Shown here: piece by piece, positions 50,594 to 63,490 of the stretch
Numbering within the stretch: the first letter of the stretch is position 1
Layout: each line of letters opens with the position of its first letter
Assembly (NCBI GenBank): GCA_001606155.1
Contig: LODT01000051.1
Location: 744,001 to 808,000 of the forward strand
DNA length: 64,000 nucleotides
Direction of reading: 5' to 3'
Origin: Tieghemostelium lacteum
Lineage: Eukaryota; Evosea; Eumycetozoa; Dictyosteliales; Raperosteliaceae
Position numbers and translations under genes: made by a program
Notes under the pieces: generated by a model
The model's input: only the letters and a program-made list of their open reading frames with translations
Databases searched by the model: none
Told to the model about the DNA's origin: nothing

Positions 50594-53500
50594 TTAGACT
50601 TTTAATAATTTCTTTGCTTTAAATAGTAGAACTTTACCAGTTGTGTTTTTAATAAATACAACATATGAAATAACAATAACGAGTGCAATGAATATTATAG
50701 AAGATGCCACTATAATTCCTGCAAGTTGAGCTTTTGTAAGTCCTTTAGAGTATTCAGAACATATTGAACCTTCTCTATCTTTTGAATCTACTGTAGAAAC
50801 TAATAGACTAAAATCAGGATCAATAACTATAAAGTCATTGTGATATGGTGTTATAACACCAATTAATGATTTTGATTCAAATCCAGTGTCCTCTTGATTT
50901 TTCATAATTAGTACATTATTTACTTTTCTAATCACTCCATCTACAATAGCTAAATCAGTGAATTGAGATGAAAAAACTTTATCATTAACTTGAATATCAA
51001 CAATATATACATTATCATAATCTTGATACTGAATATTTTGGTTACTACATGAATCCTCTTCCAATGTATTTTTAATACTTGCTGAGAATATCACTTGGAG
51101 TTGATTGGTTTTCTTTATAAATGGCCATTTACTAATTTTTGCTGTATATTTAATACTTCCTGCTGATTTGTTTGAGATTTCATTTGCAAATGTTACATTA
51201 GTGTCTTGTAAAAAGTAGTCGAGGATGATTTCAACTTTAGCTTCATTTAGTACTATAGATTCATAATAGAAGGATTGTTTTTCATCAGTTGAATTTTGTT
51301 TAAAGTTCCAATTACTAATAGTCTCTTCTCTCTGTAGAGTGGAATTGAAATCCAATTCTCTTATGGATACAATTGAAATGGATAGCTCTACAGTGTCTTT
51401 TGGATCTGGTGTGGTGACTGTAGGATCAGTTGGGCCTTGGTCTATAGGTGGAATGGTAGCTGTTGTGGTGTCACATTGGTCACCTTTCCATATACCTATG
51501 CATTGGCATTGGTTGTTTACACATTGACCTTGTGATGGTCCACCACATACAGGAGTACCTTTACAAGATGTAGGTATAACTGGATCTATAACAATAATCT
51601 GAGCTGTAAATGAGTAGGATTCTAATTTGAATTCAAATGGATATTGTCCAGCTGGAATTGGGTTATATCTAATGAGATAATATTGACTTGTACTTCCTGT
51701 GATACTATTAGAATACAGTATACCATTAACAGTCATATTCATTAGTGAAGTATCATAAGTCAGAAACTGACCATTAAACTGTGCCAAACCACCATTAGAA
51801 TATAGAACAGGAAGTGGATGAAACATCTGAGGATTAGCACTAGCAGGTTTAAGTAAAAAGCTACCATATTGTCCATCCACTGAAATGTTAAAATACAATG
51901 TTAAATTAGCATCATAAGGTACCGAACCAATTGAAGTTATAATCTGAGAATCTCCAAATGTCTCGAAAGAGAGTCCCTTTTGAGAAGCAATCAATGATAC
52001 AACAGATGGATTAGTTCCAAAATTACTTCCAGTTATTGTCAATTGAGTATTCGATGCTATAACTGATACTATTACTGGAGGTATATAGTTAACTACAACT
52101 TGGTAAACTGTTGCATTTGGATCAGAAAGAGCATGAAACTTAATTGGAAAGTTTTTGTTCTGACCAGTTCCAGCTGGAGTTGTAATTACTAGTTGATTAT
52201 TTCCATCTACTACCTCAGTTGGTATTGGATTATTATTTATATTATAAACCTGCCATCCCATATCAGCACCAGTAAGTGTCAATTTACCTCCAATAGTTGG
52301 TGTTTGTATATTAGGATAAGTAAAATTAAAATTGGCTAATTTTAATAATTATTAATATTAAAGTTATAGTAATTTTTAAATATTGATTTTTGATTACTTA
52401 CGACAAGATCTAACTATATTACTTAACCCTGGATTACCAACAAAAAGTTCTTTTACTATAGGACTACCCCATTCACATAATATACAAGAAGGAACATTTG
52501 AAATACCAGTATTACTCATACTTATATTTCCTTTTATTAAACATAATGAATCTGTAAGATCATCTGTAAATAAAGGAGTATCAATCATTTTAAATGATAC
52601 CAAATCTGAATAATCACTAGTTAAAGGTGAATTTAATGTAGTTCCTCCTGAAATTTCACTATATATAAATGGTATATTAATATTTCATTTCTAAAAACTA
52701 ATGGTTAGTTTTATACATACAATGATTTAAATAATCCAATATTAAAATTATTAAAATCAAAATTTGAATCTTCAATAATGAAATCTGGTCTTGACGATAA
52801 TACTATACCAGGATAACTTCTATATTGGAGTGCATTCATGGTTTTAATATGTCTTTTAAATAAATTAAAATTAATAAATCTATATTTATAAATATCTAAA
52901 TTAACTCTACCTACATAGATTTTAAAAATGTACAACTTGAAAAATCAAATGATGGAATGGTTGATATTTTGTTTTCAGCTTGAAAATATAAATTTTCAAG
53001 AGTAGTAATTGAAAAAATATCATTTGGAAATGAAATTGATGGAAGTGAACTTTCAAAATAAATTTTTAAATTTGCTAAAACAGGCCATGTAGCATATGAT
53101 TGGTACAGTGGTGGTACTGTTCCTTTAAATGTTACAATCCTACAATTATAATAGTTAGTAAATAAAAAATATAAATTATTCTTATAAAAATACAAACAAT
53201 GTAGTTAAATGTAAAAAATTAGTTCCTATCATGTCAAGTGATCCTCTTGACATTATTGATAAACTAGTTAATGGTGATTCTGTTGAAATACCATTTGGAT
53301 AGATATCAATATCTGTAGGATTTCCTACTCCTATAATTAAATTTTTAAGTTGAGAACTTATAAACAAGCTCTCTGGAATTGAATAATCACAAATCTGATT
53401 CTCTCTAATAAAATATTATTAAATTAATATACTGATTTAGTAAATCTATAAAATGGATATACTCTACAGATAATATAAAGATGGTGGCAAATATTCTCCG

Positions 53501-54059
53501 ATATTAGCGGGCATTGCTTCAGTACCCATAGAATAAATGGTTAACTTTCGTAAATTAATAAATGAACCTGCTGATGTCCAAAATGAAGCATTTACATTTG
53601 CATTCTGTCCAATAACTCTATAATTTTAATTTTGGATTTATATTAATATAAATAGAAATAAAAAGGTAAAAGTCAAGAATGATCATACAATTCTTGTAAA
53701 CTTGTTAATACAAAAAGTGATTGTGTTGGTATGAGACTTGGTGCACCTGGATCTGAAATGGATAAATATATTACAAAAGTTTGGGTAGAATCACATCCAA
53801 TAGTTCCTACATTTCCTTGACAAATTGCATTGTCATTAGATAAATTCCAGGGTTGGTTGAGATCATCTGCTATTTTTTGTAAAGCACTCACTATAATGGG
53901 CAGAAACCCAAAAAAAAAAAACAAAAAATAAAAAGTGTTAAATACCATCAAGATTTATAAATAGAATTCGAGTACACACATACACTGATTAGATTGTAAT
54001 GAATTAATAGATAAAAGTGATATTAATAATAAAATCACAATTATAAGTAATTGATACAT
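50594..54059 (-). CDS. LRR-IPT/TIG-EGF type I membrane protein (receptor-like), 8 exons
   Basis: Exons 53984-54059, 53689-53890, 53468-53617, 53198-53404, 52915-53139, 52721-52879, 52402-52658 and 50594-52335 join without a break to give 1005 residues. Exon 1 encodes a signal peptide (MYQLLIIVILLLISLLS...). Exons 2-7 encode an LRR-like ectodomain (for example LRKLTIYSM, LKNLIIGVGNPTD, LENLYFQAENKI, then a Cys-containing cap SCILCEWGSP). Exon 8 carries IPT/TIG-type beta-sandwich units (PPVIVSVIASNTQLTITGSNFG), an EGF-like module (C-x5-C...CVNNQCQCIGIWKGDQC, about residues 678-713), a further beta domain, a TM helix at about 963-988 and a short basic tail. This plan is that of the large dictyostelid EGF/IPT cell-surface family. 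Role in adhesion or signalling inferred. Confidence 0.85.
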
Positions 54060-54271
54060 TCAATAGTTTGTTAAAATACAATTTTTGATGGATATTTGGT
54101 TTATAAAAAAAAAATATCTTTGGATATATGTCAGGATAGAGATTATAATAAAATTGCGTTTTGTAATGTGATAAACCAGGAAAATGGGGAGTAGTTTTTT
54201 TTTACAATTGATAGAGAAAATGTATTTTCACTCTTTTAAGAAAGTTTTAATATTTATTAAGATATATTAGT

Positions 54272-55342
54272 TTAGTTTGGTAATAAAGAAGCAACACCAT
54301 CTTTCTCAGAAAGTAATTCTTTTCTGGTAACATCAAATCTCTCTTGAGAGAATTGATCCAATTTGATATTTTGAACAATTTCATATTTACCATTCTTGTC
54401 AACGATGACTGGGAAAGAGAAATAGAGACCCTTGTCAGCACCATAAGAACCGTCAGAGTAGACAGCCATAGAAGTCCATTGACCGTTTGTACCAAAAGTC
54501 CAATCTCTCATGTGATCAATAGCAGCAGATGCAGCAGAGGCAGCAGAAGAAAGACCACGAGCAGCAATAATGGCAGCACCTCTTTGTTGAACGGTTGGAA
54601 TAAAGTTCTCTTTAATCCATTTTTCATCGTTAATCAAAGTCTTTGCAGATTTTCCTTTTACAACAGTTTGAGTGACATCTGGGTATTGAGTGGCAGAGTG
54701 GTTACCCCAAATTGCGAATTTTTCAATATCAGTGACTGAGCATTTTAATTTTTCAGCTAATTGAGCAAGACCTCTGTTGTGGTCGAGTCTGGTCATTGCA
54801 GAGAAACGTTTTGGATCAATGTTTGGTGCGTTTCTAGCAGCGATTAAAGCGTTGGTGTTGGCTGGGTTACCGACAACTAAAACTCTGAGAGTGTCACGAT
54901 TGGCGTGGTTGTTGAGTGCTTTACCTTGAACTGAGAAAATTTCAGCATTGGCTTTCAAAAGGTCACCTCTTTCCATACCCTTTGATCTTGGTCTGGCACC
55001 TACTAACAAGGCGTAATCAGCACCTTCAAAGGCTTTGTTTGGGTCATCAGTTTGAACGATTCCCTTGAGTAATGGGAATGCACAATCATCCAATTCCATA
55101 GATACACCTTTAAGTGCGTTCAAAGCTTGTGGTAATTCAAGACATTGTAAGATGACTGGTTGATCTTTACCTAACATCTCACCACTGGCAATTCTAAAAC
55201 ATAATTGGTAACCAATTTGACCTGAGGCACCTGTGATGGCAACTCTTAATGGTTTCTTACCTGTTCCAGAAACAAAAAAGTTACTGGTACTGTAATTTCT
55301 TACAGATTGTACTAACAATTTAGAAAAGTTTTGTGAAATCAT
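54272..55342 (-). CDS. mdh: Malate dehydrogenase, cytosolic-type sequence with mitochondrial presequence
   Basis: NAD-dependent oxidation of malate to oxaloacetate. 356 residues from the first ATG at 55342. The presequence ([21 protein letters not shown]) is basic with an RNYS cleavage-like site. The mature part begins [16 protein letters not shown]. Further marks are [16 protein letters not shown] (mobile loop), [18 protein letters not shown] (catalytic Asp region) and [11 protein letters not shown] (catalytic His). These motifs define the cytosolic/type-2 MDH group rather than the classic mitochondrial group, so targeting was probably gained by adding the leader. Codon use is rich in C-ending codons, matching high expression. 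Confidence 0.95.
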   Translation of the reverse strand: MISQNFSKLLVQSVRNYSTSNFFVSGTGKKPLRVAITGASGQIGYQLCFRIASGEMLGKDQPVILQCLELPQALNALKGVSMELDDCAFPLLKGIVQTDDPNKAFEGADYALLVGARPRSKGMERGDLLKANAEIFSVQGKALNNHANRDTLRVLVVGNPANTNALIAARNAPNIDPKRFSAMTRLDHNRGLAQLAEKLKCSVTDIEKFAIWGNHSATQYPDVTQTVVKGKSAKTLINDEKWIKENFIPTVQQRGAAIIAARGLSSAASAASAAIDHMRDWTFGTNGQWTSMAVYSDGSYGADKGLYFSFPVIVDKNGKYEIVQNIKLDQFSQERFDVTRKELLSEKDGVASLLPN

Positions 55343-55585
55343 TTTGATATGAAAATATGAAATCAAAAAAAAAAAAAATTTTTAATTTTTACGATTGAAC
55401 TACAATGATGTGATAAATGATATTTTTTAATTAAAATTTTATTTGTATAAATTTTTATAAAAAATAATTATTTAATTTAATATCTTGAAATAAACTATAA
55501 ATCTCATCAATAAAAAAATTTTCAAATTATAACTTTTAAATTTTTTTCTTGTTTTTTTTGGATATTAAAAATCAAATTACAAACA

Positions 55586-56832
55586 ATGGCAAATGTTGGT
55601 AATGAACATAATGAATGGGTTGCTTTAAATGTTGGTGGTACAACATTTCATACTACATTATCAACACTGACCTCTATAAAAAATACAGTTTTATATAAAA
55701 TGGTAAGTTAAAAAGATAAATTTAGATTTTCAACTTTTTGATCAAAGAGATATTTACAATATATATTATACAGTTTAGTTCAGAATCTAAATTTCAAATA
55801 TCAAGAAAAGATGCAAATGGTAGTTATTTAATAGATAGAGATCCAATATATTTTAGAGTGTTATTAAATTATCTTAGATCACCAAGTAACACTGAATTGA
55901 TTATTGATGGTGAGGTATCATTGAGAGGTGTACTACAGGAGGCACATTACTTTCACATTGAACCTTTAATTGACTTGATTGAGAAACTTGAGAATAACAA
56001 GGCAGATTTCACTAGAAAGGATATACTTCTACACAAATCATCTATAAAACTAAACAAAAAGAAATTGATTGGACTTGATCTATCCAATATCGAGTTTATC
56101 AAAGAGAATTTCAATCAGTCTAATCTCTCTTATTGTAATTTTGAAAATTCAAAATTATCCTATTCAACATTGTTAACTATTAAAGCTAAACATTGTAGTT
56201 TCAAATTAGTGACTGCAGAAAACACTATATTGTCGAATAGCAATTTGAAATATACAAATTTTCAACAGGGCCAATTGACACATGCCAGTTTTAACAACTG
56301 TCTGTTGTCACATAGTACATTTAATGAAGCCAATTGTTATGGTAGTCTATTTCAAAGGGCTACTATACTAAATGGTAGTTTTAAAAACAGTAATTTGGAA
56401 CATGCTAAATTCCAAAAAGCCAATTTACAACAGTGTGATTTTACAGGAGCCTCTATTCAAAATTGTCATTTCACTTCTGCAGATTTGAGAAATTGTATTG
56501 GTTTTGATTGGAAGAATATACCTTCTAATGCCATCTTTAAAAAAGCAAAAGTCACTCAACAACAATTTGATGAAATTCAATTACCAAACAAACAATCTAT
56601 AGGTTTTAAAATTTTAGAAATTGGTGATGATTTAAATTATATCAATAATAGTAATAATAAAACTAATACTAATAGTAATAGTAGTACTAATGTAACTTCC
56701 AATTTAGGTACTAGTCAGCATCAACTTATTAATAATAATAATAATATTCAATCTCAATCTCTAGATTCAAGTATAAAATCATCTACAGATAGTACCACCA
56801 GTAATAATAATAATGATAGTAACAATAATTAG
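55586..56832 (+). CDS. BTB/T1-pentapeptide repeat protein (KCTD9-like)
   Basis: Two exons (55586-55702 and 55774-56832), phase 0, 391 residues. The N-terminal BTB/POZ T1 domain (about 11-105: WVALNVGGTTFHTTLSTL, then ISRKDANGSYLIDRDP, YFRVLLNYLR) is of potassium-channel tetramerisation type. From about 150 to 285 come pentapeptide repeats of form A(D/N)Lxx (for example SNLKYTNFQQGQLTHASFNN, ANLQQCDFTGASIQNCHF), which build a right-handed beta helix. The last 80 residues are Asn/Ser-rich. Human KCTD9 has the same order and acts as a CUL3 adaptor. A CUL3 role here is inferred. Confidence 0.88.
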
Positions 56833-57033
56833 AATAAATATTTGTAAAATAGTAATAAATTTCATTGTTTTTGTAAAATTTTGATTTTTATTAATAAACA
56901 CACACATAATCCTATAATTTTTGATGTACATGGCAATCAATGAATTTATTTTAAATATTACCCCCATCTTTTAATAAATTTATATTTAATTGAATAGAAT
57001 ATCTTTTAAAATTATTAATTCTAATTGTAAATT

Positions 57034-57513
57034 ATGAAATATATACTTTTAATAGCTTTAGTTTTATTAATTACTCATGTATATTCAGGTTTGTAGAAGA
57101 TATATAAAAAATAATTAAATATCTTTATAAAAAATTAATAATTTCAAATAGAGAAATTTGATATTTTTGAAAAACAAGATATTGAAGGTGTAGTTGAATA
57201 TCAAGCAATACAAGACAACAATCAAGTTGGAGAAATTGACCAAGTAGATGAAACTAATGCAAGATTAAATTATGAAAGTAAAAATAGACCAAAAAGTAAA
57301 TGTCAAGATAAACATTGCCCAGCTGGATATCCATGTAATGCTGATGGTCAATGTCTAAAAAAATGTGGTATGGTTTGGTGTATACCTTCAACTGATTGTG
57401 AAAAAGGTAATTGTTTCAAATTTATATTATTCAATTTGTATATGTGTATATTAATGATTTTTTTTATAGATTTATTTGGAATTAAATTTTGTCGTCCACC
57501 AAGATATGGTTAG
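57034..57513 (+). CDS. Small secreted Cys-rich protein, three exons
   Basis: Exons 57034-57088 (signal peptide MKYILLIALVLLITHVYS), 57152-57406 and 57470-57513 join in phase to give 117 residues. After the signal peptide comes an acidic, Gln/Asp-rich propeptide-like stretch. Then a compact Cys cluster follows (CQDKHCPAGYPCNADGQCLKKCG and WC, C, C; nine Cys in about 50 residues), compatible with disulfide knots. No TM segment. No enzyme or toxin family recognised. Each exon is too short to stand out as an ORF alone, so the gene is easily missed. It converges with the RBM28 gene, about 77 bp between stops. Confidence 0.75.
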
Positions 57514-57590
57514 ATTTTGAATGGTTATATTAAAGTACACCATAGGGACTATATGAAAGTAAATTGTTTTATTAATAATTGTTTATATGT

Positions 57591-60279
57591 TTATTTATCA
57601 AACCATTTTTTCTTTTTTAGAGGTGGTTCAACTTTTGAGGCTGCATTTCTAGATAATGGTTTTAGAGAGGTAGCATTGGTACTTGTAAAATCTTCAAAGT
57701 TTCTTTTATAGGAACTCTCAAGTCTATCAAATTTATCTTCCTTTTCAGTTTTCTTGGACATTGATGGTTTGGATGATTTTAGATTCTTTTCAAAGACATT
57801 TTGTGGGAGTTCTTTTGGTTTCTTTCCATTAGCTGCAGTATTAGATTGTTCTGATTGTTTTTTATCCTTATTCATGGAGATACCTTTAGCTGCCAATTCA
57901 GCTTTTAGTAGTCTCTTCTTTTCTCTTTGTTTCTTTCCTCTAGAGGTTTTGTCAGATTGTGGTAAAGAATGTCCGTTTTCTTTTGCCTCTTTAATTGCCT
58001 CTACACGCTCAATCTTTAGTTTAAGTTTCTTTTTGTTTTGTTTGTCTAGATACTCTTTTTGTTTCTTTACAGCTCTGGCATCTTCGACTGCAAACTGAAC
58101 AAATAAATTATGATCTTTGGAATTTGGGAACTTTGGTAGATAAAATGTCTTACTGTCGTTATTCAACTTGTGCAACACCGACAGTGCAGCTTGATGGTTC
58201 TTAAACTCTACAAAACCATATCCCTTCGATTTAGGATTACCTTGAGCATTGAGACGAGCCTTGTCAACCGAAATCTTACACATTGAAATTGGCATACCTT
58301 TCTCTTGATAATTTGGATCATTCTTTAGAATCTTCAAACAAACACCCTTCAAAGCACTATCATTTACATGAACTGGTAAATTTCTAACACACAAACGTGT
58401 GGGTGATACATAATAATTTGGATTGACTTTTAATTTTGTATTGTTTTCAATCTCTGCATCATTTCTCATTTTCCACTCTCTTTCCGTCAAGAGTTTACCT
58501 TCAGCCGATGTAGGTAAGATCTTACCAATTTTGAGTAAATGTCTATTCTTGTGATCGGTATTATCTACTTTTTTCTTTGTGAATTCAGTAGCTTGTTTCT
58601 GGTCTACTGCCTCATTGACAATCAAATGTCTGCCACCTAACATTATACCACCTTGTAACAATGTAGAAACCTGAATTTCATTTGCCTTCTTTTTGTTATT
58701 TGGAGTTGCAATATTATTTGCAAGAGTTGGATCAAATATTGGTGTGGATTGTGCATCTAATAGAACTTTTTCAGTTGACTCTTTTTTTTCAAATTTTATA
58801 AAAGCCTTTCCAGTTGGTTTATTAGTGATCTTGTCCAACACCAATCTACAAAATACCATTGGACCATAGTTTTTAAACTTTTCTTCAACATCATTTTGTG
58901 TGGTATCAAATGATAAATTTCTAATAAATATTGTTCTACCTTCTTCCATTTCTTTTTCTATAATATTATTAATAAATTTAAATTAATATACTATCATCTC
59001 TCCAAAATTTAAACTAACCATCTACCTACTATTTCTCTTTTCAGCTTTCTTTGCCAACAATTTATCTTTCTTCTTTTTATCTTTTTTAACCTTTTTATCA
59101 TCTGTATCCATATCATCTTCATCCTCACTTTCATCTTGACTATCAATATCCATTTCATCTTCATCTTCATCTTCACTATTTTCATTTTCGCTTTCTTCCT
59201 CCTCTTCTTCATCATCATTTTCATCTTGATTCTCCTCTTCACTTTCTTCTTCATCATTATTTATTGATACAACAGATTGTGAAGATTTACTTTTAAATTG
59301 ATCTTGTGGTACAGCCCAATCAATGATAATTTGTCTACTTTTGATTTTTGAATTGTTTAATGTTGATAATGCATTCTGTGCTGATTCTCTACTAGAATAT
59401 AAAATGAAACCAAAACCTTTATGTTCACTACCATTAGGTTTCATTGGTAATTTTACTAATAAAATATTACCAACATGTTTAAAATGTTCTAAAATATCTG
59501 GAATTGTAACCTAAATTAAATAGTTAGATATCTATTAACCAGTGGTGAACCTACTATAGATGTTATATAATTACTTTATATTGTAAATTACGTATAATCA
59601 ATTCATGTGATTTCAATTCAGGAGTTTCAAATGCATAATTTAGGTTTTTAGGTACTGCAATTTTTGATAATAGTGATATTAAATTATTTTTACCCTTCTC
59701 ATCACTACAAATGACTCTAACTGCCTTGTTGGAGTATGGAATTGGGAATACTTTATGAATTTCACCACTTTTAGCACCAATAATCTCTTTAACATGTTCA
59801 ATCTTATAGGAATTAATATTACTGACAATAACTACAATTTCATCTGTTCTTTTAGGTTTAGGTGTTGGGGTAGGGGTTGGGGTTGGGGTAGGGGTTGGGG
59901 TTGATGGTGTTGAAGTATTACTAGTTTTAGTTGTAGTTGTATTGGAATCTGTAGATTGATCAGTTGTTGTTGTTGAATTCTTATCTTTTTTGCTAGTATT
60001 TTTCTTTTGTGAAATTGGTACTTCTTTAGATTTGGCATAGGTTACTACTATAGATTTACCTTGAAATTGACTACTATTCTTTTCTTTTATAGCTCTTTCA
60101 GCATGTTCTGGAAATGAAAACCAAACATAACCAGTACCAGCACATGTCTTTTCTTTTGGTTTGGTTACGATAAAACATCTCTTTAGAGGTCCAATCTCTG
60201 AGAAAAAGTTTTCTAAATCCTCACTAGTTGTTGTAGGTGCTAAACCTCTAATGAATAAATGTCCTTTATTCTCTGTCAT
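57591..60279 (-). CDS. RBM28/Nop4 nucleolar RNA-binding protein (four RRMs)
   Basis: Ribosome biogenesis factor for 60S pre-rRNA processing. Three exons (59575-60279, 59030-59510, 57591-58957) in phase, 850 residues. RRM1 at about 5-85 (LFIRGLA, GYVWFSF). RRM2 at about 222-300 spans the first intron (LIIRNLQYKVTIPDILEHF, then GFGFILY). An acidic Glu/Asp/Lys stretch lies at about 315-375. RRM3 (from about 403: IFIRNLSF, GKAFIKF) is followed by RRM4 (about 590-690: LCVRNLP, GYGFVEF). A basic Lys-rich tail is typical of nucleolar proteins. The RRM order, spacing and acidic insert match RBM28/Nop4. The three uninterrupted segments might otherwise be read as three genes. Confidence 0.9.
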
Positions 60280-60582
60280 TGTGAATATATCAGATGAGAG
60301 AAAAGATAACAAAAATATATAAATGAAAAATTAAAAAAAAAAAACGAACGAAAGAGTGGAGAGACCTAAATTTTAATCAATCAAAAAAACAAAAAAAGGC
60401 TAAACAATTAATTAATAGATACATGTATTGATTTGTTTAATTATATATAATATTATATATATACACTACTATTCATAGATTTTGAAAATTAATTGATATT
60501 GAATATCATGATTTTATTCAATATAGTGGTGTTACATATCTAGTTATAACAATTTCTAAGGCATAAATAATTTTGAATTCCC
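60280..60582. other. Intergenic region upstream of RBM28
   Basis: About 300 AT-rich bases between the RBM28 start and the stop of the microprotein gene. It contains oligo(A) near 60330-60342 and an AT-only palindrome-like stretch near 60440-60462. No exon seen. Confidence 0.45.
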
Positions 60583-60781
60583 TTATCTTCTAGGTTGTTG
60601 TACAAAACCTCTAATCTGTGGAGCAGGTGTTTGTCCAAAAAAGTCTTTTAGTTTAATAAGGTATTAATGTATAGGTGTTAGTGGGATATGACAAAAGATA
60701 AGCAAATCTAATATGAAATTTACTTCCAGAGTTTGAGAGTGAATCTCCTTGTGGTCTTTGGGGTGGTCTTGGAAGACTCAT
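60583..60781 (-). CDS. Candidate 39-aa proline/glutamine-rich microprotein, two exons
   Basis: Exon 1 (60724-60781) and exon 2 (60583-60644) join with a phase-1 GT...AG intron of 79 bases, giving 39 residues: MSLPRPPQRPQGDSLSNS then GNFFGQTPAPQIRGFVQQPRR. Evidence for a gene is the sharp rise in G+C within both exons against a very AT-rich intron and flanks, precise phase, and a natural stop. The product is basic and Pro/Arg/Gln-rich, with no TM or signal. I do not recognise a family. It could also be the conserved end of a longer protein with an undetected upstream exon, but the ATG follows a stop-rich stretch. Confidence 0.55.
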
Positions 60782-60917
60782 AACTACGTTGTAATATTTG
60801 CTGTGGTTTAAAATTGTAAAAATAAAATAAAAAAATTTTGATCTTTCATAAAATCAGAAAAAGTTGGAAAATTCCAAAATATCTTGAGGATAAATAAATT
60901 AAAATTATGATTTTATT

Positions 60918-63370
60918 TTAATCATCAAACCAATCATCTAGATTTTCATTTCCCATTGATGGTGGAGGTGGTATATCATCTTTTTGTACATTGTTATTAT
61001 CACCATCTTCATCATCATCACCAAAACTTTGATATTCACTCTTTGTATTTGATTTTTCAACTTTAGTTTGAGTTTTAATTGGTTTAACAGGTTGATAAGA
61101 TATTTCTTCATCATCACTACCAAATTTCTCATCTTTAGTAACAAATGGATTATCTTCTTCCTCATCCTCGTCATCATCAAAACTCTGGTATTGTTTCTTT
61201 TTAGGTTTAACTTCTGATTTGGATTTTGGAGGTGTTACCTTTGATGATGTTACAGTTGTTGTTTTTGTTGGGGTTGTTGGTGGTTTAACATCACCTGATG
61301 ACTTGAGTACTGATACTGGTTGTGATGTAACTTTTGGTGATGATGACAGAGGGGGTTTAACATCACCTGATGATTTTAGGACTGATATTGGTTGTGATGT
61401 AACCTTTGGTGAGGATGATAAAGGTGAGGTGGTTGGTTTAGACATTTCTCCAGATGACTTTATTGTAGTTGGTGAGGATACTTTTGTTGTAGATTCTGAT
61501 TTTGTTGGTGTAGTTGCGCTGGGTTTTGTAACTTCTTTTGGTGGAGATACAGGTTTTGTAGGTTCAACTTTTACTGGTGTAGTTGTAGTTTTTGCGGTCT
61601 CTAATTTTTGTTTTTCAGTAGTGGTAGTCTTTGATGGCTTAGAAGATGGTTTAGATACAGGTTTAGATACTGGTTTTTTCATTTGAGTAAATACCTCATC
61701 TTCATCTTCATCATCAATCTTTGATACTAATGGATTAAAATCATCGTCATCATCACTATCACCAAATTTATCATTATTCTTATTATTATTATTATTATTA
61801 TTGGTAGTTGGTGTGGGTTTTGTAACCAAATTCTTTATAAAACCAGTAGCACCAGATGATTTTGGTTTATCACTATAGAAATCATCATCCCCATTAGTAT
61901 TTGGTGATGATATTGCAAATTCATCTACACTTGTTATCTTTGTGGGTAAGACTACTTGTTGTTGTTGTGGTTGAGTTGGTTGTTTACTTTGTGGTGTATT
62001 ACTATTATTTGTAGTAGTAGTAGCTGTATTATTACTATTATTACTATTATTGGATGAAAGTCCAATACTTTTAGTTAATCTTGAAAAGAAACCACCAGAT
62101 GTTGATACTGGTGTTGTGTTAGTTGAGGGTACTGGTTGAGGAGGTTGTTGTTGTGTTTGACTATTTATATTGGGTTGTGATTTTGAAATGGGTGGTGGAA
62201 GGTTAGGTTGAGTCTGTACACTGTTGGTGAGATTTGATAAATTAGGTTGAGATTTGGATACACTATTTAGTGGTGGTGATGGTTGCTGTTGTTGTTGTTG
62301 TAATTGTTTTTTAGCTTCAATGTTTATAATGAAACCATCATAACTCTGTTCTTTAATGATAAATGAAACCTCTTCAGTTGCAGATGCAAATTCAATTTCA
62401 TTTCTCTCCAATTGTCTTTGTAGAGAGAGTTTCTGCGCATAGAGAAATGGTAGATTTAAAAAGGTGACAATAGACTTGAGACCAAATGCATTGAGCATTG
62501 AAGCCTCAACATGATACATATTCTTTCTAGTCTCACATAAAGAGTCAATTTCAATCTTTGTGAGAATAGATTGACTGTTACCCGACCCTATTCCAATAGG
62601 ATTCTTATCACGATAGTTTGTAATCAACAATACAAATAAATCATTTGGAACTTTCTTTAATTCATTTTCTACATAGGTAAATGTCCATTTCTTTGAAGGA
62701 TCAACCATAAACAAAACAGCATTTGCTCTTTTGTATACATTCAATGTCGATGCATCCAAACTCTGAAATTTAAAACTACCAGATTTAGTTGACCCATTAA
62801 CAAGTTTCTTTGGATCAAAATCCTGATAGAATAGATCGATATCATCAGTAACATCTGTATTGGTACCATTAGATTGCTGTTGTTGCTGAGATAGTTTTAG
62901 TTCAGGTTTCTTTTCAACCTGTTGCTTTTTTGCTACATCTACAACATCCCAAACTTCAACATCAACTATATCATCAGTATCTAAAATACAATAATTATAG
63001 TATTTAATAAGTCAGATATTATTCATATGAATTAAATACATTAAATTGTCTACTAAACCTACTTTTATAATTCCAATTAATATGTGATACTTTGATTTCA
63101 GGTGTTGGTGAATAATCTGTTGTAAACGGTAGACCTTGCAATCTATTAAATAAACTAGTTTTACCTGTATTTCTATCACCTTTTATAACTAATTTCACTG
63201 TTATAATAATGTAAATACAATGCTAATTAAGGTAGAAATCTCAATTCTAAATAAATACCATTATATTTAATAAGTTTATTATTTAATTTTCTTTTTAATT
63301 CACCATCTATTACTCCTAAATTCTCTTTATAATAATCTTCTGATAGTATCCTACCATTTTCGTTACCCAT
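60918..63370 (-). CDS. RABL6 (Parf)-like GTPase with long disordered tail
   Basis: Three exons (63259-63370, 63063-63197, 60918-62980) give 769 residues. After 37 residues comes a Ras-like fold: P-loop GDRNTGKT (44-51), switch I region [33 protein letters not shown] (the WDVVD replaces the usual DTAGQ), and ITNYRDK in place of NKxD. These features and the motif order ([32 protein letters not shown]) are those of RABL6/Parf. The tail (about 330-769) is Ser/Thr/Pro/Lys-rich with acidic [12 protein letters not shown]-like repeats and ends DDWFDD. Low nucleotide hydrolysis is likely given the altered DxxG (inference). Confidence 0.88.
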
Positions 63371-63490
63371 TTCTTTTCTTATCAGATTAGGAATAAATAA
63401 AAATAAAAAAATTAAAATCCTTGTGTGATTGACTTTAAAACTTTGAAACTTCAAAAATGAATAATAAAGGGAAGGGAAGGGATTAAAAGT

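Noticed and set aside
57517-57711. Plus-strand ORF after the Cys-rich secreted protein
   Set aside because: It overlaps the C-terminus of RBM28 on the other strand and begins after the true stop at 57513.
59009-59257. Lys/Met-rich ORF on the minus strand
   Set aside because: Alternate frame of the acidic GAA/GAT repeats in RBM28 exon 2.
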